64,000 bases of DNA from Shinisaurus crocodilurus (Eukaryota; Chordata; Lepidosauria; Squamata; Shinisauridae), in assembly GCA_021292165.1 (NCBI GenBank), contig CM037880.1, forward strand, positions 181,929,085 to 181,993,084, read 5' to 3'. A program made the position numbers and the translations under genes. Shown piece by piece: positions 42,397 to 54,239 of the stretch (its first letter is position 1; each line of letters starts with the position of its first letter). Below the pieces are notes generated by a model. The model saw only the letters and a program-made list of their open reading frames with translations, was not told the DNA's origin and searched no databases.

Positions 42397-42398
42397 GG
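42349..42398. repeat. Compound (TCTG)n(TC)n(AC)n microsatellite
   Basis: TCTCTG units, then TC, then CA repeats in direct sequence. Confidence 0.95.
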
Positions 42399-42462
42399 GC
42401 ACAAACTTAAAAAAAAAAAAAATCCAGCGGCACACTGTAAGAAATACTGACAACATAAACTA

Positions 42463-42706
42463 CAGTAATACCTTGGATTGCAAGTAACTTGGTTTGAGAG
42501 CATTTTGCAAGACAAGCAGATTTTTAAATATTTATTTATTTATTTGATATACAAGCGACGTCTTGCAATACAAGTACTGTAGTACGACTTAAATTAAAAA
42601 TCTCTGTACAAATTTTTTTGGGGGGGATTTCGTTTTGATATAAGAGTGTTTTGGATTACAAGCACGTTTCCGGAACGAATTATGCTTTCAATCCAAGGCA
42701 TGACTG
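42463..42706 (-). mobile_element. Tigger-like MITE, TA-flanked (copy 3 of 4)
   Basis: This is the reverse complement of the 11127 type. It begins CAGTAATACCTTGGATTG and ends CAATCCAAGGCATGACTG, with TA on both sides. Confidence 0.88.
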
Positions 42707-42984
42707 TATTCTGGAAAGCAAATGTAAGCAATACAGCCACAACTAGAAAACAGACAAGCTAAAAGTGCTGGATATGTGTGGAGGCATGTTGATTTCTAAA
42801 CGGTGATGATGCAAAGACATTTTATACATGCTCAGAAGCACTCTCTCCTTTCTTAGTCCTTTACATGGCTTAGTCCTTTACAAAGGGCATTAAAAAAAAC
42901 TCTTGGGGCTCAGCGCTTTTGACTGTTTCAAAATGGCTAGTTTCCCTCACAGCAGTTGAAGGGGCTGGGCAAAATTAGACACCA

Positions 42985-42985
42985 G

Positions 42986-43021
<36 letters not shown>
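42985..43021. repeat. (CA)n microsatellite
   Basis: A pure CA run about 150 bp upstream of the CpG-rich KCNB2 promoter region. Confidence 0.95.
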
Positions 43022-43024
<3 letters not shown>

Positions 43025-43229
43025 CTTCCATAAAGCTTGCCTCTCTTTTTGTGATTGTGTACCTTGTGTTCGTTTACTTTCAGGAAGAGGGGAGTGTAAG
43101 TGGGTTTTGTTTTGTTTTTTAATGTAGGTGCGGATGTTGGCCTTTACACCCTGGGGGCGAGCCGAGCAGGCTCATGTGTGATGGGGGGGGCGGGGGTTGC
43201 CTGTCGTAAAGATTGTGTTTGTGAGCGCG

Positions 43230-43784
43230 CGTGTGTGTCCGTGTCCGCGCTTTCCATGCTGTGCGGAAACGGGGCTGCTGTTCGATTTACACAGCGCATC
43301 CACCCGCAGACACACACACTCGCATCCAAAGCAGCCGCCGCCGCCGCCACCAGCAGCAGCAGCAGCAGCAGCACCCAAATCACATGCGAGCGAAGGGAGA
43401 TTACGGCGGGGCTCGAGAAGCGGCTCCTTGTCTGCCTCATTCTGCAATCCTCGAGCGCTCGCGGCGCTGATCGCCTTGCCTCCCGCAACCTCCTCCTCCT
43501 CTTCTTCCTCCTCCATCCCAGAGGAGATGCTGATTCGGAATCGGGAATCCAGAGCAGGAGGGGAGGGGGGAAGCATCACCGAAGGGCGAGAGGAGAGAGG
43601 GGGAAACGCACACACATACACAACCAAAACAAACCTCGCTCGCCTCTACCTCCGCCGTTTGTCAACAGATCATTCGCAAAGGAAACCTGAGACTAGCAAG
43701 CCCTGAAAGACGGCAGGGGGATTCCGGAGCCTTTGTGCTTTCCCCTGGGCTGTGTTTATGCTGAGCGTGGTCGATCTGAGTAAG
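43230..43784 (+). other. KCNB2: KCNB2 exon 1 (5' UTR, non-coding)
   Basis: The 3' boundary is a strong splice donor, AAG|GTAAGT, at 43784/43785. The matching acceptor is at 61513/61514. Vertebrate KCNB2 has a non-coding first exon ahead of the exon with the start codon, which fits this layout. The transcription start is not visible, so the left boundary is a guess within the CpG island. The exon has several upstream ATGs. One at 43527 would open a frame to 43706; another at 43758 opens a frame that crosses the splice junction. A (CCG)n(CAG)n tract lies at 43329-43374. Confidence 0.7.
43329..43374. repeat. GCC/CAG triplet repeat in KCNB2 5' region
   Basis: Four to five CCG units followed by seven CAG units. 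Frames through it give Gln or Ala runs that are not supported as protein. Confidence 0.85.
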
Positions 43785-44357
43785 GTAAGTCGAGCGGGGG
43801 CGGGGGGCGTTGTTATGTTTCTGCCTGATTGTGGAGAGTCTGAAAAGAACGAAAAAAAAGAATCGTGAATCATCCTCGCTTTTTTTGCGCCGCGGAGAGT
43901 TGCAAATGAGGTTGTGAAACTGACATATGGCTCCAAGTGGACTCTTTGTAGTGCAGGGAGTTGCCTTAGGATACTATTTATAAGCAAGGGGGCGTGGGGG
44001 GGTCTCCCTGCCTCTCTCAGTCTTGCTTAATGCGCCGAAAAGTGCGCGCGCGCGGGGGGGGGGGTGGAAACTAGAAGGAGTGAGGCTGTTTCCATGCACA
44101 GAACTGATTTTATGAATAACCCAATGCCTCCTGAATGAGTGCCTTGGATGGATTAGGGTGATTCCTAATGAAACAGGCGCACTTGAACAAACTGTGACAT
44201 GCACATTTATGATGCTTTTCTGAGCTGTCAAAAACAAAGGACAACTGGTCCCTCCTAACTAACCAAGGATCACATTAGAAACATTTGCACTTTCTTCCAC
44301 CTATGGATTTGATTAGCGTAACCTACTGATAGAAAAAGCTTGCATCAAAAATGCATT

Positions 44358-44494
44358 GGTTTGCATCCAGACTTAGTCATACTTGGAGCAGACCCATTGA
44401 AACCAATAGGACTTCAGTCAGTCATGATGACTAACTTAAGTCCCATTAACTTCTATGGCTCTACTCTAAGCATGACTTAGTCAGGATCCAACCT
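44358..44494. mobile_element. Foldback MITE of the 'GACTTAGTCA' family
   Basis: 'TTTGCATCCAGACTTAGTC' and 'GCAGACCCATTGAAACC' mirror 'TCTACTCTAAGCATGAC' and 'TTAGTCAGGATCCAACC'. The centre 'AGTCAGTCATGATGACTAAC' is itself palindromic. Confidence 0.8.
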
Positions 44495-46384
44495 ATTGAC
44501 TTTGATTCCCCCCCCCCCTTTTAAGCCAAGGTGCATCCTTGTTCTTAAAGCGCTCTACCAAAGCAATTGTTTGCAAAGTTGTAAATGTACATTCAAGTGT
44601 TGGATATATTCACCCTTGGAGTTAGTGATATATACAGTTGTGTCATGGTGTGTGTGTTTTTAAGTGATGTACAACATGCTCACTTTGATACCTGTACATC
44701 TTTTATATAAACATATCCAAGATGTAAAGCAGATTGATATACGTATTTAAAGGCCGGGGACAAGTAAGTCCATGTATACAGATTATGTACGTACTGTCCA
44801 TATTTATAGTACCGCTTGGACTTCATTCAAATCGAGTTACATAATGATTAAGATAAAAATAAACACTGTATTTACAGTTTCTTGGGCATTTTAATATGCC
44901 ACCCAAACTCCACCTGCCGCATCAGTGCTAAAATGAATGAAGAATGGTCCTTTCTCCCCCCGCCCCCCACATTTTTAAATGCAGTGTTAACTGTCAAGCG
45001 GCAGTAGTGTCACTTAGCAAACGAACAGCCATCAAGCCCTTACTAAGAGAAACAGATTTCAGTCAATAATCCTATCCTGTAATGCCGAAAAGCTGCCAGG
45101 GTCGGTTTAAAAGGAGGAGAATAGCAGCAAAGCTAGGCAGACTTCTGAAGGGTGAGACCTGCTGGGTAGTCAGGGGGAGAGCTTTGGCTTCTAAAACAGG
45201 CAGACGTTTGCTCAAGTTTCTCAGGCTCCTCCAAGTTCCAGCTGAGGTTCACGCAAGACAGAGAGAAGGCTGCCCAAAACTTTTGCTCCAATTATGGCTC
45301 ACGTGTGTGTTGTGTGTGCTTCCTGGAGCTAGTTTGATGATGATCGCTGACTTGAGTGACAGCAAAATCAGACCACGTTGTTAGCGAATGGTGTTTGCAA
45401 AGTTGGTGTGATTATAGCTCAAAGGTTTTTATTGAAGAATCTGGAAACAATTTTGATCAGAACAGCGAGGTGCAGCCCCAGCGTTATTTTATTTTACCAC
45501 ACAAATCCCATTCCTCCCATTTGCTAGCTTTCAAACACCATTATATATTTTCAGCTGCTCTTTTAAATGTTTTAAATACACACATCTTCCCCAATTCAGT
45601 TGCCATTATTATCATATTAATCTTCACTGGCTTCTGTCTGATAACCACTAAAGCATATTGTCATCCACATAAGGAAGGGCATGATGCTGTATAGGATGTT
45701 TGTACTTCTAAGCATCCTCCCATTTGCTTCAGCATTTTAAACATCTTTTGGCTTGACAGTGCATTCAGGATGCTTGAGCATGCATTTATTTATGTTTGCA
45801 CTGTTTTTGCGAGTGTAATTGACATCTTGCAGCTTGGCATTCACAAGTGTGGAGGGGAAAGTAGATGTAAAGGAACCTCTTCATTTTGGAGTGTTTGTAA
45901 CTACACTAAACAGTTGATGTTGCCCGGTCTGTTACTTAATTTTCAGCATACTGAGTTTCTTGTTGGCATGCATTCATCCCTGGAGCAATAATTTTTCTCA
46001 AACTTTTGAGCCAGGAGCTCTTCGATAGTCTGCCTTATGTTTTCATCAGAATACTTTAAAGATGACTGCACAGTTCACAGTTTAAAATGAGTTCATAACA
46101 CAGAACAGAGATTATTGTTTCTCAGCAATGAGGAAGGCTTTTAAATGTTATGACTGACCAGCACAGATACCTCTAGAGGCAAGACTGATGATGTTGATGC
46201 TGATGGTGTATTCATTACACCAGATGCATGGAAGAAGAGATCTTTAGGTTAGTGACCCTTCAACTTCTTAAAACTGACACTCACTAGACAGTACACTTGC
46301 ATGCTCTCTCGTTTTCTTGCTCTCGCTCTCTCACACATACAAATATGTGTGAGCATTTCCAATACATACAGGCCCTTTTATAAG

Positions 46385-46540
46385 TTAAGGTATTCTGGTT
46401 TTATTTATTTATTATTAACATTTATATACCACCTTATTTGCTAAAAGCCATCAAAGTAGTGCGCAACCATTTCAAACAATGAAGTCTTAAAACAATAATA
46501 AAGAACATTAAAAACAGTAAAACTTTTAAAACAACTACTT
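46385..46540 (-). mobile_element. Worn LINE 3' tail
   Basis: 'TTTATTTATTTATTATTAAC' followed by 'TATATACCACCTTATTTGC' and A-rich text resembles an L2-like 3' end in reverse orientation. Confidence 0.45.
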
Positions 46541-47375
46541 ACTTACTTTATTTATTTATTTATTTATTACATTTCTATACCGCCCAATTGCCAACGCTCT
46601 CTGGGCAGTTCACAACATAAAATACAGTGTACAAATTTAAAAATTTAAAACTATAAGGAGTAAAAGCTGAAATAAAACCTAGCTGCAGTACAGAGATTTA
46701 AAACACAGTAAAGGTTTTAAAACAATAGAGACTGGGAAAATAAGAAGGTCTTCACCAGACGCTGGAAAGAGCACAGCATAGGTGCCAGGTGAGCATCTCT
46801 GGGAAGTTCATTCCACAACCAGGGGGCCACAGCAGAAAAGGCACTCTTCTTAGTAGTCATCCACCTCACTTCCTTTGGAAGGAGCTCCCGGAGAAAGACC
46901 ACTGAAGAACTTAGGGTCTGGGCAGGTATATATGGGAGGAGACAATTTAAAAGGCTAGATTAAAGAGATGTGTCTTCTTCACACCCTTTCCAGAAACCAA
47001 GATATCGAGGGAGAAAGCTCTTTCACACATGCCTGACAAACAAGTCTATGCAAGTGATGGTGCCCTCAAAGGGTCCTCTCCTGCAGATCTTATACCTGGA
47101 TAGGTTCATAACGAGACAGGTGGTCCCTTAGATAGCCAGGTCCTAAGCCACTGAGGGCTTCAAATGTTCAAACCAACACCTTGAATTGAGCCTGGAAAGC
47201 AATTGGCAACCAGTGCATGTCTTTTAAGATGGGTGTAATTTGGTCCCAATACCGTGCACAAGTAAGCAGCCTAGCTGATGCATTTTGTACCAATTGTAGC
47301 TTTCAGATGCTCTCCTAGGATAGCCCCATGTGGAGCACATTGCAACAGTCTAAATGTGATGTAAAGAAAACATGG
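46541..47375 (-). mobile_element. Old L2-like LINE fragment
   Basis: On the - strand 46902-46717 encodes 'KKSAFSAVAPWLWNELP', the C-terminal ORF2 block. The stretch 47150-47370 is collinear with 20150-20390: 'CAACACCTTGAATTGAGCC', 'GCAACCAGTGCATG', 'CATTTTGTACCAATTGTAGC'. Frames are broken throughout. The tail 'ATACCGCCCAATTGCC' is at the low-coordinate end. Confidence 0.8.
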
Positions 47376-47386
47376 CCTATATACAG

Positions 47387-47555
47387 GCCTGTGGCTCACG
47401 CTGGCTCAGCTTGTCTGAGTGTGGAAAGCTAAGCAGAGTCAGGCCTGATTATTACTTGGATGGGAGACTCCTCCTCTAGTTTCCTGCATTGAGCAGGGGG
47501 TTGGACTCGATGGCCTTGTAGGCCCCTTCCAACTCTATGATCCTATGACCTATGG
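47387..47555 (+). mobile_element. Chimeric 5S/CR1-tail SINE (copy 2 of 4)
   Basis: 'GCCTGTGGCTCACGCTGGC', 'AAGCTAAGCAGAGTCAGGCC' and 'GGTTGGACTCGATGGCC' are in the same order as at 32885. A TATGA-rich tail follows. Confidence 0.85.
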
Positions 47556-47579
47556 TTTTAAGTATTGGGTTTACTTCCA

Positions 47580-47668
47580 AATGTGACACTTGGACTGTAC
47601 ATCGCTCAGAGTGGCCGGATGTCTGGCCAGATGGGCGATTCATAAATATAATAAATAAATAAATAAAT
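47580..47668 (+). mobile_element. L2-like 3' tail
   Basis: 'TGTCTGGCCAGATGGGCGAT' followed by (AATA)n; the same terminal block as at 17285 and 41770. Confidence 0.65.
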
Positions 47669-48178
47669 ATCTCTGATGTTTTGATTTGGGATCTAATTTA
47701 AAAGGTCTGACCTGAATCCTTCAACTCAAAAGTGGCTTTGCACTTGACTTTAAAGGTGACAGAATTGAAAATGATCAATTGGTTGGGAAAGCCACATGGA
47801 AATATTGCTGGTGATCTCAACAGAAGAAAATTGATTGATGACATGCAACACCTGCACCTACAGTGCTTAGAAACTTGAGTCAGACAGATCGATCAATAAC
47901 ACTTCAAAAATGGCCTAGCATCATACCTTGTTCTCCCATTTGTCTTTGCATTATGGGAGAAAATAAATATTATTTCTTTATGGCCAGTGACCTTTTCCCT
48001 CCTAGTATGTGCTTGGCATAGTGATGCAATGCCTGTTGCATTTGATGCTAAAATTGTGGAAAACATCTTAGTTTGCTTGTTCTAGTACTCTGTGTAAAAG
48101 CAGTGTCTGCTTTGTAGCTATTAGCTACACAAGCAGATAACTACCGTACATAGCACATACACCTATTATATTGTATGC

Positions 48179-48702
48179 CAGGGGTCCCCATTGCGGCACC
48201 TGTGGGCACCTCCAATGGCACCCACACAGCTCTTAACTCCCTGTGCCCTTCAACAAAAGTTTTAATAAGAGGTTAGGGCGCCAGGTTCTCCTTCCTGTTC
48301 CTGAAGCTACTGCATACCGCAGATCAGCTGTTCACTGGCCAGGAAGAGAAAGCAAGGCAAAGGGGAAGAGGGGAGACAAAGAACAAGGCTAGATGCTAGG
48401 AGCGGGGAGAAACGGTGAGGTAAAGAGGTGATGGGGGAGAGAAATAGCGAGGCCAGAGGCTGGGAGTGGAGAGAAACAGCAAGATAAAGGGGGTGGGTGG
48501 GAAAGAAGGAGCAAGGCTAGGGGCAGGGAAGGGAGAGAAACAGTGGGAAAGGGGTTCAGGAAAAGAAATAGCTAGGCCAGAGGCTGGGAGTGGGCAGAGA
48601 GAGAGTGCAAATGGGAAAGGTCTATGTGGACAGAAGAAGATTGGGCAGGCCAGGAAGCAACTCTTTCCATTTCCCGGGCCCTCCCAGCCTCTAGTCACAC
48701 TC

Positions 48703-48750
<48 letters not shown>

Positions 48751-48906
48751 TTCACTCACAGACACACCTCTTGACTAGTCAGGCCCCCATAGCAGTCATT
48801 ATATTTCTAGCCACATCCTCCATGGCAGCCATTTTGTAGTGGTGGCCACAGCAATTTCTCAAATTCCCAAATGTGCCCATGGGTCCAAAAAGATTGGGGA
48901 CCACTG
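48179..48906. mobile_element. hAT-like non-autonomous element
   Basis: The ends 'CAGGGGTCCCCATTGC' and 'AGATTGGGGACCACTG' are imperfect inverted repeats of hAT type. The interior is AG-rich with a (TC)n expansion at 48701-48746. Putative 8-bp flanks TTGTATGC and TTGCCGAA match poorly. A related interior with 'AAAATGGCTATGG' occurs near 51720. Confidence 0.65.
48701..48746. repeat. (TC)n microsatellite
   Basis: A TC run inside the hAT-like element. It creates long Ser/Leu or Arg/Glu frames that are not genes. Confidence 0.95.
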
Positions 48907-50057
48907 TTGCCGAAGAACACTGTAAGACACACTGGTGGGGGTCACTGTTGTTTGGAGTACTTAAAAGCAATGTGGACAAAGATACAGTGCTATATGTGTG
49001 TGAATAAATATATGTGTGCGAATAAATATATAGATATTAAGGTGAGTCACCAAAAAAAACCCCACAACAACCCAACGCTTTGGCCGTTATAAGCCTTAAA
49101 GTTCTACTGCTCATAAAAATGACACCTGTTAAGCTAATAATGTGAAACTTGGCATCCATGATCTACCCGAAGCAGTTATATAGTTGTGCAAAACCTCAGC
49201 ATGATCTGATAAAAATTGCCACAAGTACAGCAAGTTAAAAAGTGCTGAAAGTTGACACATTTGTACTTCTTACTCCAAGCTGTGGCTCGGCATATCATAT
49301 ATCTCTTTCAAATTTTGGTGGAAACTACTGATTTGCTTTATTCAGGTTTGTGGAGGAGATGTGCCTTTCATTGGTTTGGTGAAGTTCTGAGCTGCAGTTC
49401 AAATGTTATTAAGGGTTTTCTGCCCCATGAAAGCCTATGGCAGGCAGCAACTGCTGGCAAAGATTTGTCAGGCATGCTCAGTTTCACTCTGAAGCTATAA
49501 TGCTGCCAGTACTCTAGTGTTTTGAGAGAAATTCCAGTGTTCCTGTCAGCATTCTGACAGTGGGGGAGGGGTAGCAGGAAACTGTCAACTGAGGTAAGAG
49601 TGAAGTAATTTTGAAGGCTGAGCAGATCAGTCTCACTGATTGCTAGATCACTGGTAAAGAGGGGGTTACATAGGGATGGAAATGAAAAGGGTATACTGGA
49701 CTCCTGAGCAGACTTACTCAGAAGTAAGTATTTCTGAACACAGAGGGACATGTATTCATTTACGCACATGTACCCAGCTAATTGGGGTGGGGGGCAGGGG
49801 TTCAGAATCATTCCATAAGCTGGAAATATTGCAGGGCTATTTTATCAGTATTGTGCCAGTGCTAATGCCTGTAACGGCCTGTGGTAAAGTGCATGAAACA
49901 GTGTAGGAAGAACCCCTTGTTGCTGTTGGCTGTTACTGTTAAAATGGCTGATGGGCGGAGGATTGGGGAAAGGGAGCTAAAGTCTTGAGGTAAGGCATAC
50001 TGAGAAGCAAGTCATATCCCTCTGGGATGGGAGGCTGGAACTGCAGCTGCTATAAAC

Positions 50058-50195
50058 TATAATCCTATGCAGGTTACTAAGAAATAAGCCCTACTGACAG
50101 GGCTGGAAAAGTTCCCGGAGCCACCTCCCATCCCATATTTTCTTCCTCAGATGTAAATTGGATTTAATTTAATGGGACTTACTGTCTAGTAAGTC
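50058..50195. mobile_element. Short foldback MITE, apparently interrupted
   Basis: 'TAATCCTATGCAGG' with 'AAATAAGCCCTACTGAC' at the left and 'TTAATGGGACTTACTGTCT' at the right belong to the 23953-type MITE. About 55 bp of unrelated text starting 'AGGGCTGGAAAAG' lies between them. The nature of the insert is unknown. Confidence 0.4.
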
Positions 50196-50426
50196 AGAAC
50201 AGACTTGCAATTTCCATTTGGAATCCACACCCTTTATTATAAATTGAAGGAGGGGGTTCCAATAAACAGCTCTAGACCCTCCCTTTTTCAAATTATAATT
50301 CAGTATAAAGAAGCTGTCTGGATATCTCGAAAGCTGGCTCCCTAGATTGTGACCTTTGGTTATTCCTAATAAAAATATTACCCTACTATTATGCTTTCGA
50401 TCTGTTCTAATTATCAAACATGATTA

Positions 50427-50605
50427 GCCTGTGGCTTACGCTGGCTCAGCTTGTCTGAGTGTGGAAAGCTAAGCAGGGTCAAGCCTGGTTGTTACTTGGA
50501 TGGGAGACCCCTCCTCTAGTTTCCTGCATTGAGCAGGGGGTTGGACTCGATAGCCTTGTAGGCTCCTTCCAACTCTATGATCTATGAAATCTATGAAATC
50601 TCTAT
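50427..50605 (+). mobile_element. Chimeric 5S/CR1-tail SINE (copy 3 of 4)
   Basis: Same head and tail as 32885. It ends with two ATCTATGAA units, the short tandem repeat expected of CR1-type 3' ends. Confidence 0.87.
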
Positions 50606-51202
50606 ATTTATTGTTTGTTTGAGGTGTACACCTGAAAAAATAAGTGTGCACCTTGAAATGCAATCATGATTACCATTAGTTAAGTATTTATAATCCCATG
50701 TATCCTATAGGTTGGCTTGCAAGAAAACAGATTCAGATACCTTGGGGGAAATTTTCTTTTCAAAAACTGGAGAAATTCAATTATTAAAAACCTGCCAATT
50801 TAAGACCAGAGTTAAAGCTATCTCATGTCGGGTCAAGCTCCACAAAGCCAGGAAATTGGAAGCTAAGGCTCATGCCTTAACTGTTGTGCCCCATGATAAG
50901 TGATGATGTTGTGCAATGTCCCAAATTGTGCTTGCTTAAAACTTGCCCTCCATGTACCCAGACTTTTCCTTGATCTTAAGCCCAAGTCCAGATGGGGAGG
51001 ATGGAGCACCTGGGACCGGCAAAGGTGCCCCACATTGTTCCTGTATGAAAGTTGCAAGCAAGCACAATCAACCTTCGCTTCTAATATATGATGTGGAGTG
51101 ATAATTTTCATCAAAGCTGTGGTGTGGAAGGAAAAGGTTAAGTTCCCCTCTCCCCATGCACTATCATCCTGATCCAGATTGCTCCACCCCCCTACCCGTG
51201 AC

Positions 51203-51421
51203 CAGGGGAGGCTGGTGACTCCTATTTCAGTGGGGTTCCTAATGCATTGCAGGTTTTATTTGGAGCTTCATAGGAGCTATCCATGGTTCTCCATGGCGGC
51301 AAACCTATTTGGAGGATGGAGCTCAGCACCATGGATAGCTCCTATGAAGCTCCACATAAAACCTACAAAACCTGCAATGGAAAAGGAGCCCCACCGAAAT
51401 AGGAGTCACTGGCCTCCCCTG
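51203..51421. mobile_element. Palindromic MITE
   Basis: The ends 'CAGGGGAGGCTGGTGACTCC' and 'GGAGTCACTGGCCTCCCCTG' are complementary. Next come 'TTGCAGGTTTTATTTGGAGC' and 'GCTCCACATAAAACC', then 'AGGAGCTATCCATGG' and 'CCATGGATAGCTCC'. The CAGGGG end suggests hAT, but the flanks show no 8-bp duplication. Core shared with 33178-33355. Confidence 0.8.
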
Positions 51422-51539
51422 CCTGTTATTCAACAACCAAAAGGAGATACTTGAAATGCCATCATACACTGCCCCAGTACAAGGCAGGGGAGGCTTTTGC
51501 TCTGCAAAGTCCAAACTAGGAACGCTGGCCGCAAATGAC

Positions 51540-51800
51540 AGAAGTTGCCCATCTGAGGGCACCAGGTTGGGAAAGGCTGACATACCTTTCTAAAAATAAC
51601 AACTCCTCATCCAACGTTTGCTGCAGCAGCATGATATATGCCAACCACACACACACCTGCCCATGTTTTGGGTTGTGAGTGCATTTGGCATTTCGAGAGA
51701 GTGTTGTGGGTGCTCTCACAAAATGGCTATGGGGGGGAACTTGCCCATTCATGAAATGGCTACCATGGTGGGCATGGCCAGTCACAAAATTCTCATTTCC
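51540..51800. mobile_element. hAT-related fragments
   Basis: 'CTGAGGGCACCAGGTTGGG' followed by 'AAAGGCTG' is the end type of the 57923 MITE. 'AAAATGGCTATGGGGG' and 'AAATGGCTACCATGG' resemble the interior of 48179-48906. Confidence 0.4.
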
Positions 51801-52209
51801 CAGAAGGCAGACAGCTGAGACTAAAAGGAAAAAGAAAAGTAACCTGACTAAGAACCAAAGTACAAGACAGAGGTGGGGGTCTGAGCTCCAAAACACACAC
51901 AAAAAAACACTCTTTTGAATCCAAATAAAGATGGTGCTGGAGGACAGAAATTTACTTTTCAGCATGCCAGCCTCCCAGTTTTTTAAAAAATAATTGATTT
52001 TTTAAAAAATCTTGAGACAAAATCAAAATCACGAGGGGCAGGGAGCCTGGCCAATAGGTGCCCACGTTGGAGACACCAAATATTCCTTCTCTCCCTGCTT
52101 CCCCCCTCTAATCCCAGACTCCCCAAAATTGAAGCGAAAAAGAAGAAAGACATTCAGGCAACCTCACGAAGCAATGCTGCACAGATTATTCTTCGTGCAT
52201 TTCACCAAG

Positions 52210-52487
52210 TGATGATGGAATTGACTGCCACGAAGGTGTGGTGATGGCCACTAGTTTAGATGGCTCTAAAAGTTTATGATTAGACAGATTCATGGAGGAT
52301 AGGTCTACAAAGTGCTATTAGCCAATGAGCCTCCATATTCTGGGCAATATTTATCTGGATGCCAGATGCTAGGGACAAGCAACAGGGAAAGCCCCCTCAC
52401 TTTCCTGCCCATCTGGCTGGAAACAGAATGCTAGACTAGATTAACCTGGTCTGACCCAGCAGGGATCTTCTTACGTTCTAATATAAG
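52210..52487 (+). mobile_element. CR1 LINE 3' end, diverged
   Basis: 'CACTAGTTTAGATGGC', 'AGATTCATGGAGGA', 'GAATGCTAGACTAGATTAAC' and 'CTTCTTACGTTCTAAT' follow the CR1 3' order of 33821-34109. Confidence 0.75.
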
Positions 52488-52544
52488 AACCAACTGGGAA
52501 TTACCACTCCTGTGCCCCACAAGCACTGAAAAAAATTTCTCTCT

Positions 52545-52712
52545 GTCCCAGGGCATGGTCTGGGCATAGGTGATACAGCCACCTTGTTGAAGCTAAGCAG
52601 GTCTGGGTATGGTCAGTGTCTGGATGGGGGATCGCCTGGGGACCCTTGTGTATATCACTTTGAGTTCTGTGGTAGAAGAAAGGTGGGATATAAATGTACT
52701 AAATAAATCAAT
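52545..52712 (+). mobile_element. 5S rRNA-derived SINE with SINE/LINE-type tail
   Basis: The head 'TTGAAGCTAAGCAGG' and 'CTGGATGGGGGATCGCCTGG' derives from 5S rRNA; the tail 'AGAAAGGTGGGATATAAATG' with AATAAAT is shared with the tRNA-derived SINEs. The tail differs from the CR1-like tail of the SINE at 32885. A 5S-headed SINE group has been named in saurians; the exact match is not verified. Confidence 0.75.
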
Positions 52713-52884
52713 GCACATAAACATCCAAATGAATTTGCCACATTTATCCCCACCCCAACAAAGAATGTCCGTACACGGATCATGTCGGTTAATTTCCTGA
52801 CTGATCCTTTGCAAATGCAATTAATTCTCTCTCAAAACATTCCATATTCCTTCAAGGCCCTTGGGACTTCTTGAGGGGCACACT

Positions 52885-53250
52885 GATTTAGGGATGGACA
52901 AATCTGTCAATTTCGGTTTTCACTCAGTTTCTCATTTTTCCAATTTTATGTTTGGTTTGTCCCAAATTTTGAGAATTTCTTTTTAAAAGTTCACATGAAA
53001 ATGCACAAGCATTATTTTAGTGCACATTTCTCCTCATACATGCATCCCCCCCCCAATATACATATTTTTGCAAGCAATTTTCCTAGTATACTGCATTTTT
53101 AACATTATTTCCCCTAAAATAGATATTTGTGTATCCATTTTTTATTGAAGAACTACACTGCAAAATTCAGAGAAACTGAGTTTCGATGTGCATCATGGTT
53201 CAAAAGTGTGAAATTAGGTCAGTTTACATTAAAATGCGAATTGAGGGCAG
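52885..53250. repeat. Unclassified interspersed repeat, longer copy
   Basis: It shares 'GCAAAATTCAGAGAA', 'TGGTTCAAAAGTG' and 'TTTACATTAAAATGCG' with 22797-22955, and extends further left with 'TTTTCACTCAGTTTCTC'. No terminal repeats are clear. Confidence 0.55.
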
Positions 53251-53279
53251 TATCTATCTGTGTCTTCCATTAGCTCAAG

Positions 53280-53407
53280 GGCACAATCCTATGCCGGTTT
53301 AGACAGGAAAAAAAGGCCTACAGCTCCCAGCGTGCCCCAGCCAGCTGGCTGGAGCACGCTGGGAACTGTAGGCCTCTTTTCTGTCTAAACTGGCAAAATA
53401 TTGCACC
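53280..53407. mobile_element. Hairpin MITE (family of 23218)
   Basis: 'GGCACAATCCTATGCCGG' and 'AGACAGGAAAAAAAGGCC' mirror 'GGCCTCTTTTCTGTCT'. The core 'CAGCTCCCAGCGTGCCCCAG' mirrors 'CTGGAGCACGCTGGGAAC'. TTA follows. Confidence 0.85.
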
Positions 53408-53894
53408 TTAATTTGCACTAGCGGAAACTAGGTTCTGTACAGTGAGCAACAGAAGAATCCAACTAAAGTTACATTTGCACAAGTATGGTTGTGCAAGCAT
53501 TCGTCCATTACACTTGTGCCACCCATCGTGTGACCAGTCGCACATGACTCTTGCACAACTGCCTGCACAATGAAAAGGTTCGGTGGAATTTCGCTAGCAC
53601 TATATGAGTTCGCAGAATGGTACCATTGGATACTACCCTGAACAAATTTCTCCCATATCCCCACTGAGGACATGGCATTTGGCACAAACAATGAACAGCC
53701 AAGCCTCACAACCAAGTAGGGAGGGCAAATGGCTAACATTTGCCTTCTCAGAATCATGACACATACGGTACCCTCAGGATGCACCCACCAAGAATCCTGA
53801 TGCCACTGCTACAACTGAGGCTGCAAGGACAAGGACCCTGGTGAGGTAAGTCTGGGAGAGGGAGCCCGTACCTCTAAGTGGGACACCTAAAGAC

Positions 53895-53895
<1 letters not shown>

Positions 53896-53927
<32 letters not shown>
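53896..53927. repeat. (CA)n microsatellite
   Basis: A pure CA run ending in CTCACACAG. Confidence 0.95.
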
Positions 53928-53933
<6 letters not shown>

Positions 53934-53970
53934 AGCCCACTCTGAGCTATCCAAGTTGTGCAGAGCACAG

Positions 53971-54170
53971 GGCTGACCCAACCATTAGGCAGAGTGAGGC
54001 AGTGGCCTTGGGCAACTGATTTTGGGTGTCATGAAAGGGAAGCCAATTGGTCATTTTATTTTATTATTGTATTTTTTTTTTCCAAGAAAGGGGAGAGACA
54101 CTAGTGGGATTTTCTGCCTTTAGTGCCAAAATAGTTTGATTGGCCTTGGGTACGATATACCTAGGCTTGG
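53971..54170. mobile_element. hAT-like element, partial
   Basis: 'CAGGGCTGACCCAACCATTA' and 'GGCAGAGTGAGGCAGTGGCC' with 'ATGAAAGGGAAGCCAATTGG' match 13682 onwards. The right end is unclear. Confidence 0.55.
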
Positions 54171-54239
54171 GGAGGTGGGACTGCCCCCATGGCCACAGAG
54201 TGTCTTTCCTTCCCACCTTGCAATATGTATTGGCTTAAC

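Larger units (their letters stand above)
43120..44065. promoter_or_regulatory. KCNB2: CpG-rich promoter region of KCNB2
   Basis: This is the only long stretch in the window with dense CG dinucleotides and runs such as 'GAGCGCGCGTGTG', 'CTCGAGCGCTCGCGGCG' and, downstream, 'GTGCGCGCGCGCGGGGG'. It covers exon 1 and the start of intron 1. CpG islands are usual at neuronal channel promoters. I see no convincing TATA box, so initiation is probably dispersed. The island was recognised by eye; no CpG statistics were computed. Confidence 0.75.

Noticed and set aside
43100..43706. Long overlapping frames with Ala, Gln and Ser runs in the CpG-rich region
   Set aside because: They arise from GCC/CAG triplets and GC-rich 5' UTR on both strands. 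None has a domain, and the region fits the non-coding exon 1 and promoter of KCNB2.
48396..48774. Arg/Glu- or Ser/Leu-rich frames on both strands
   Set aside because: Produced by AG-rich sequence and a (TC)n microsatellite inside a hAT-like element.
51203..51421. hAT-type 8-bp target duplication for the palindromic MITE
   Set aside because: The flanking octamers CCCGTGAC and CCTGTTAT do not match, so the class was left open.
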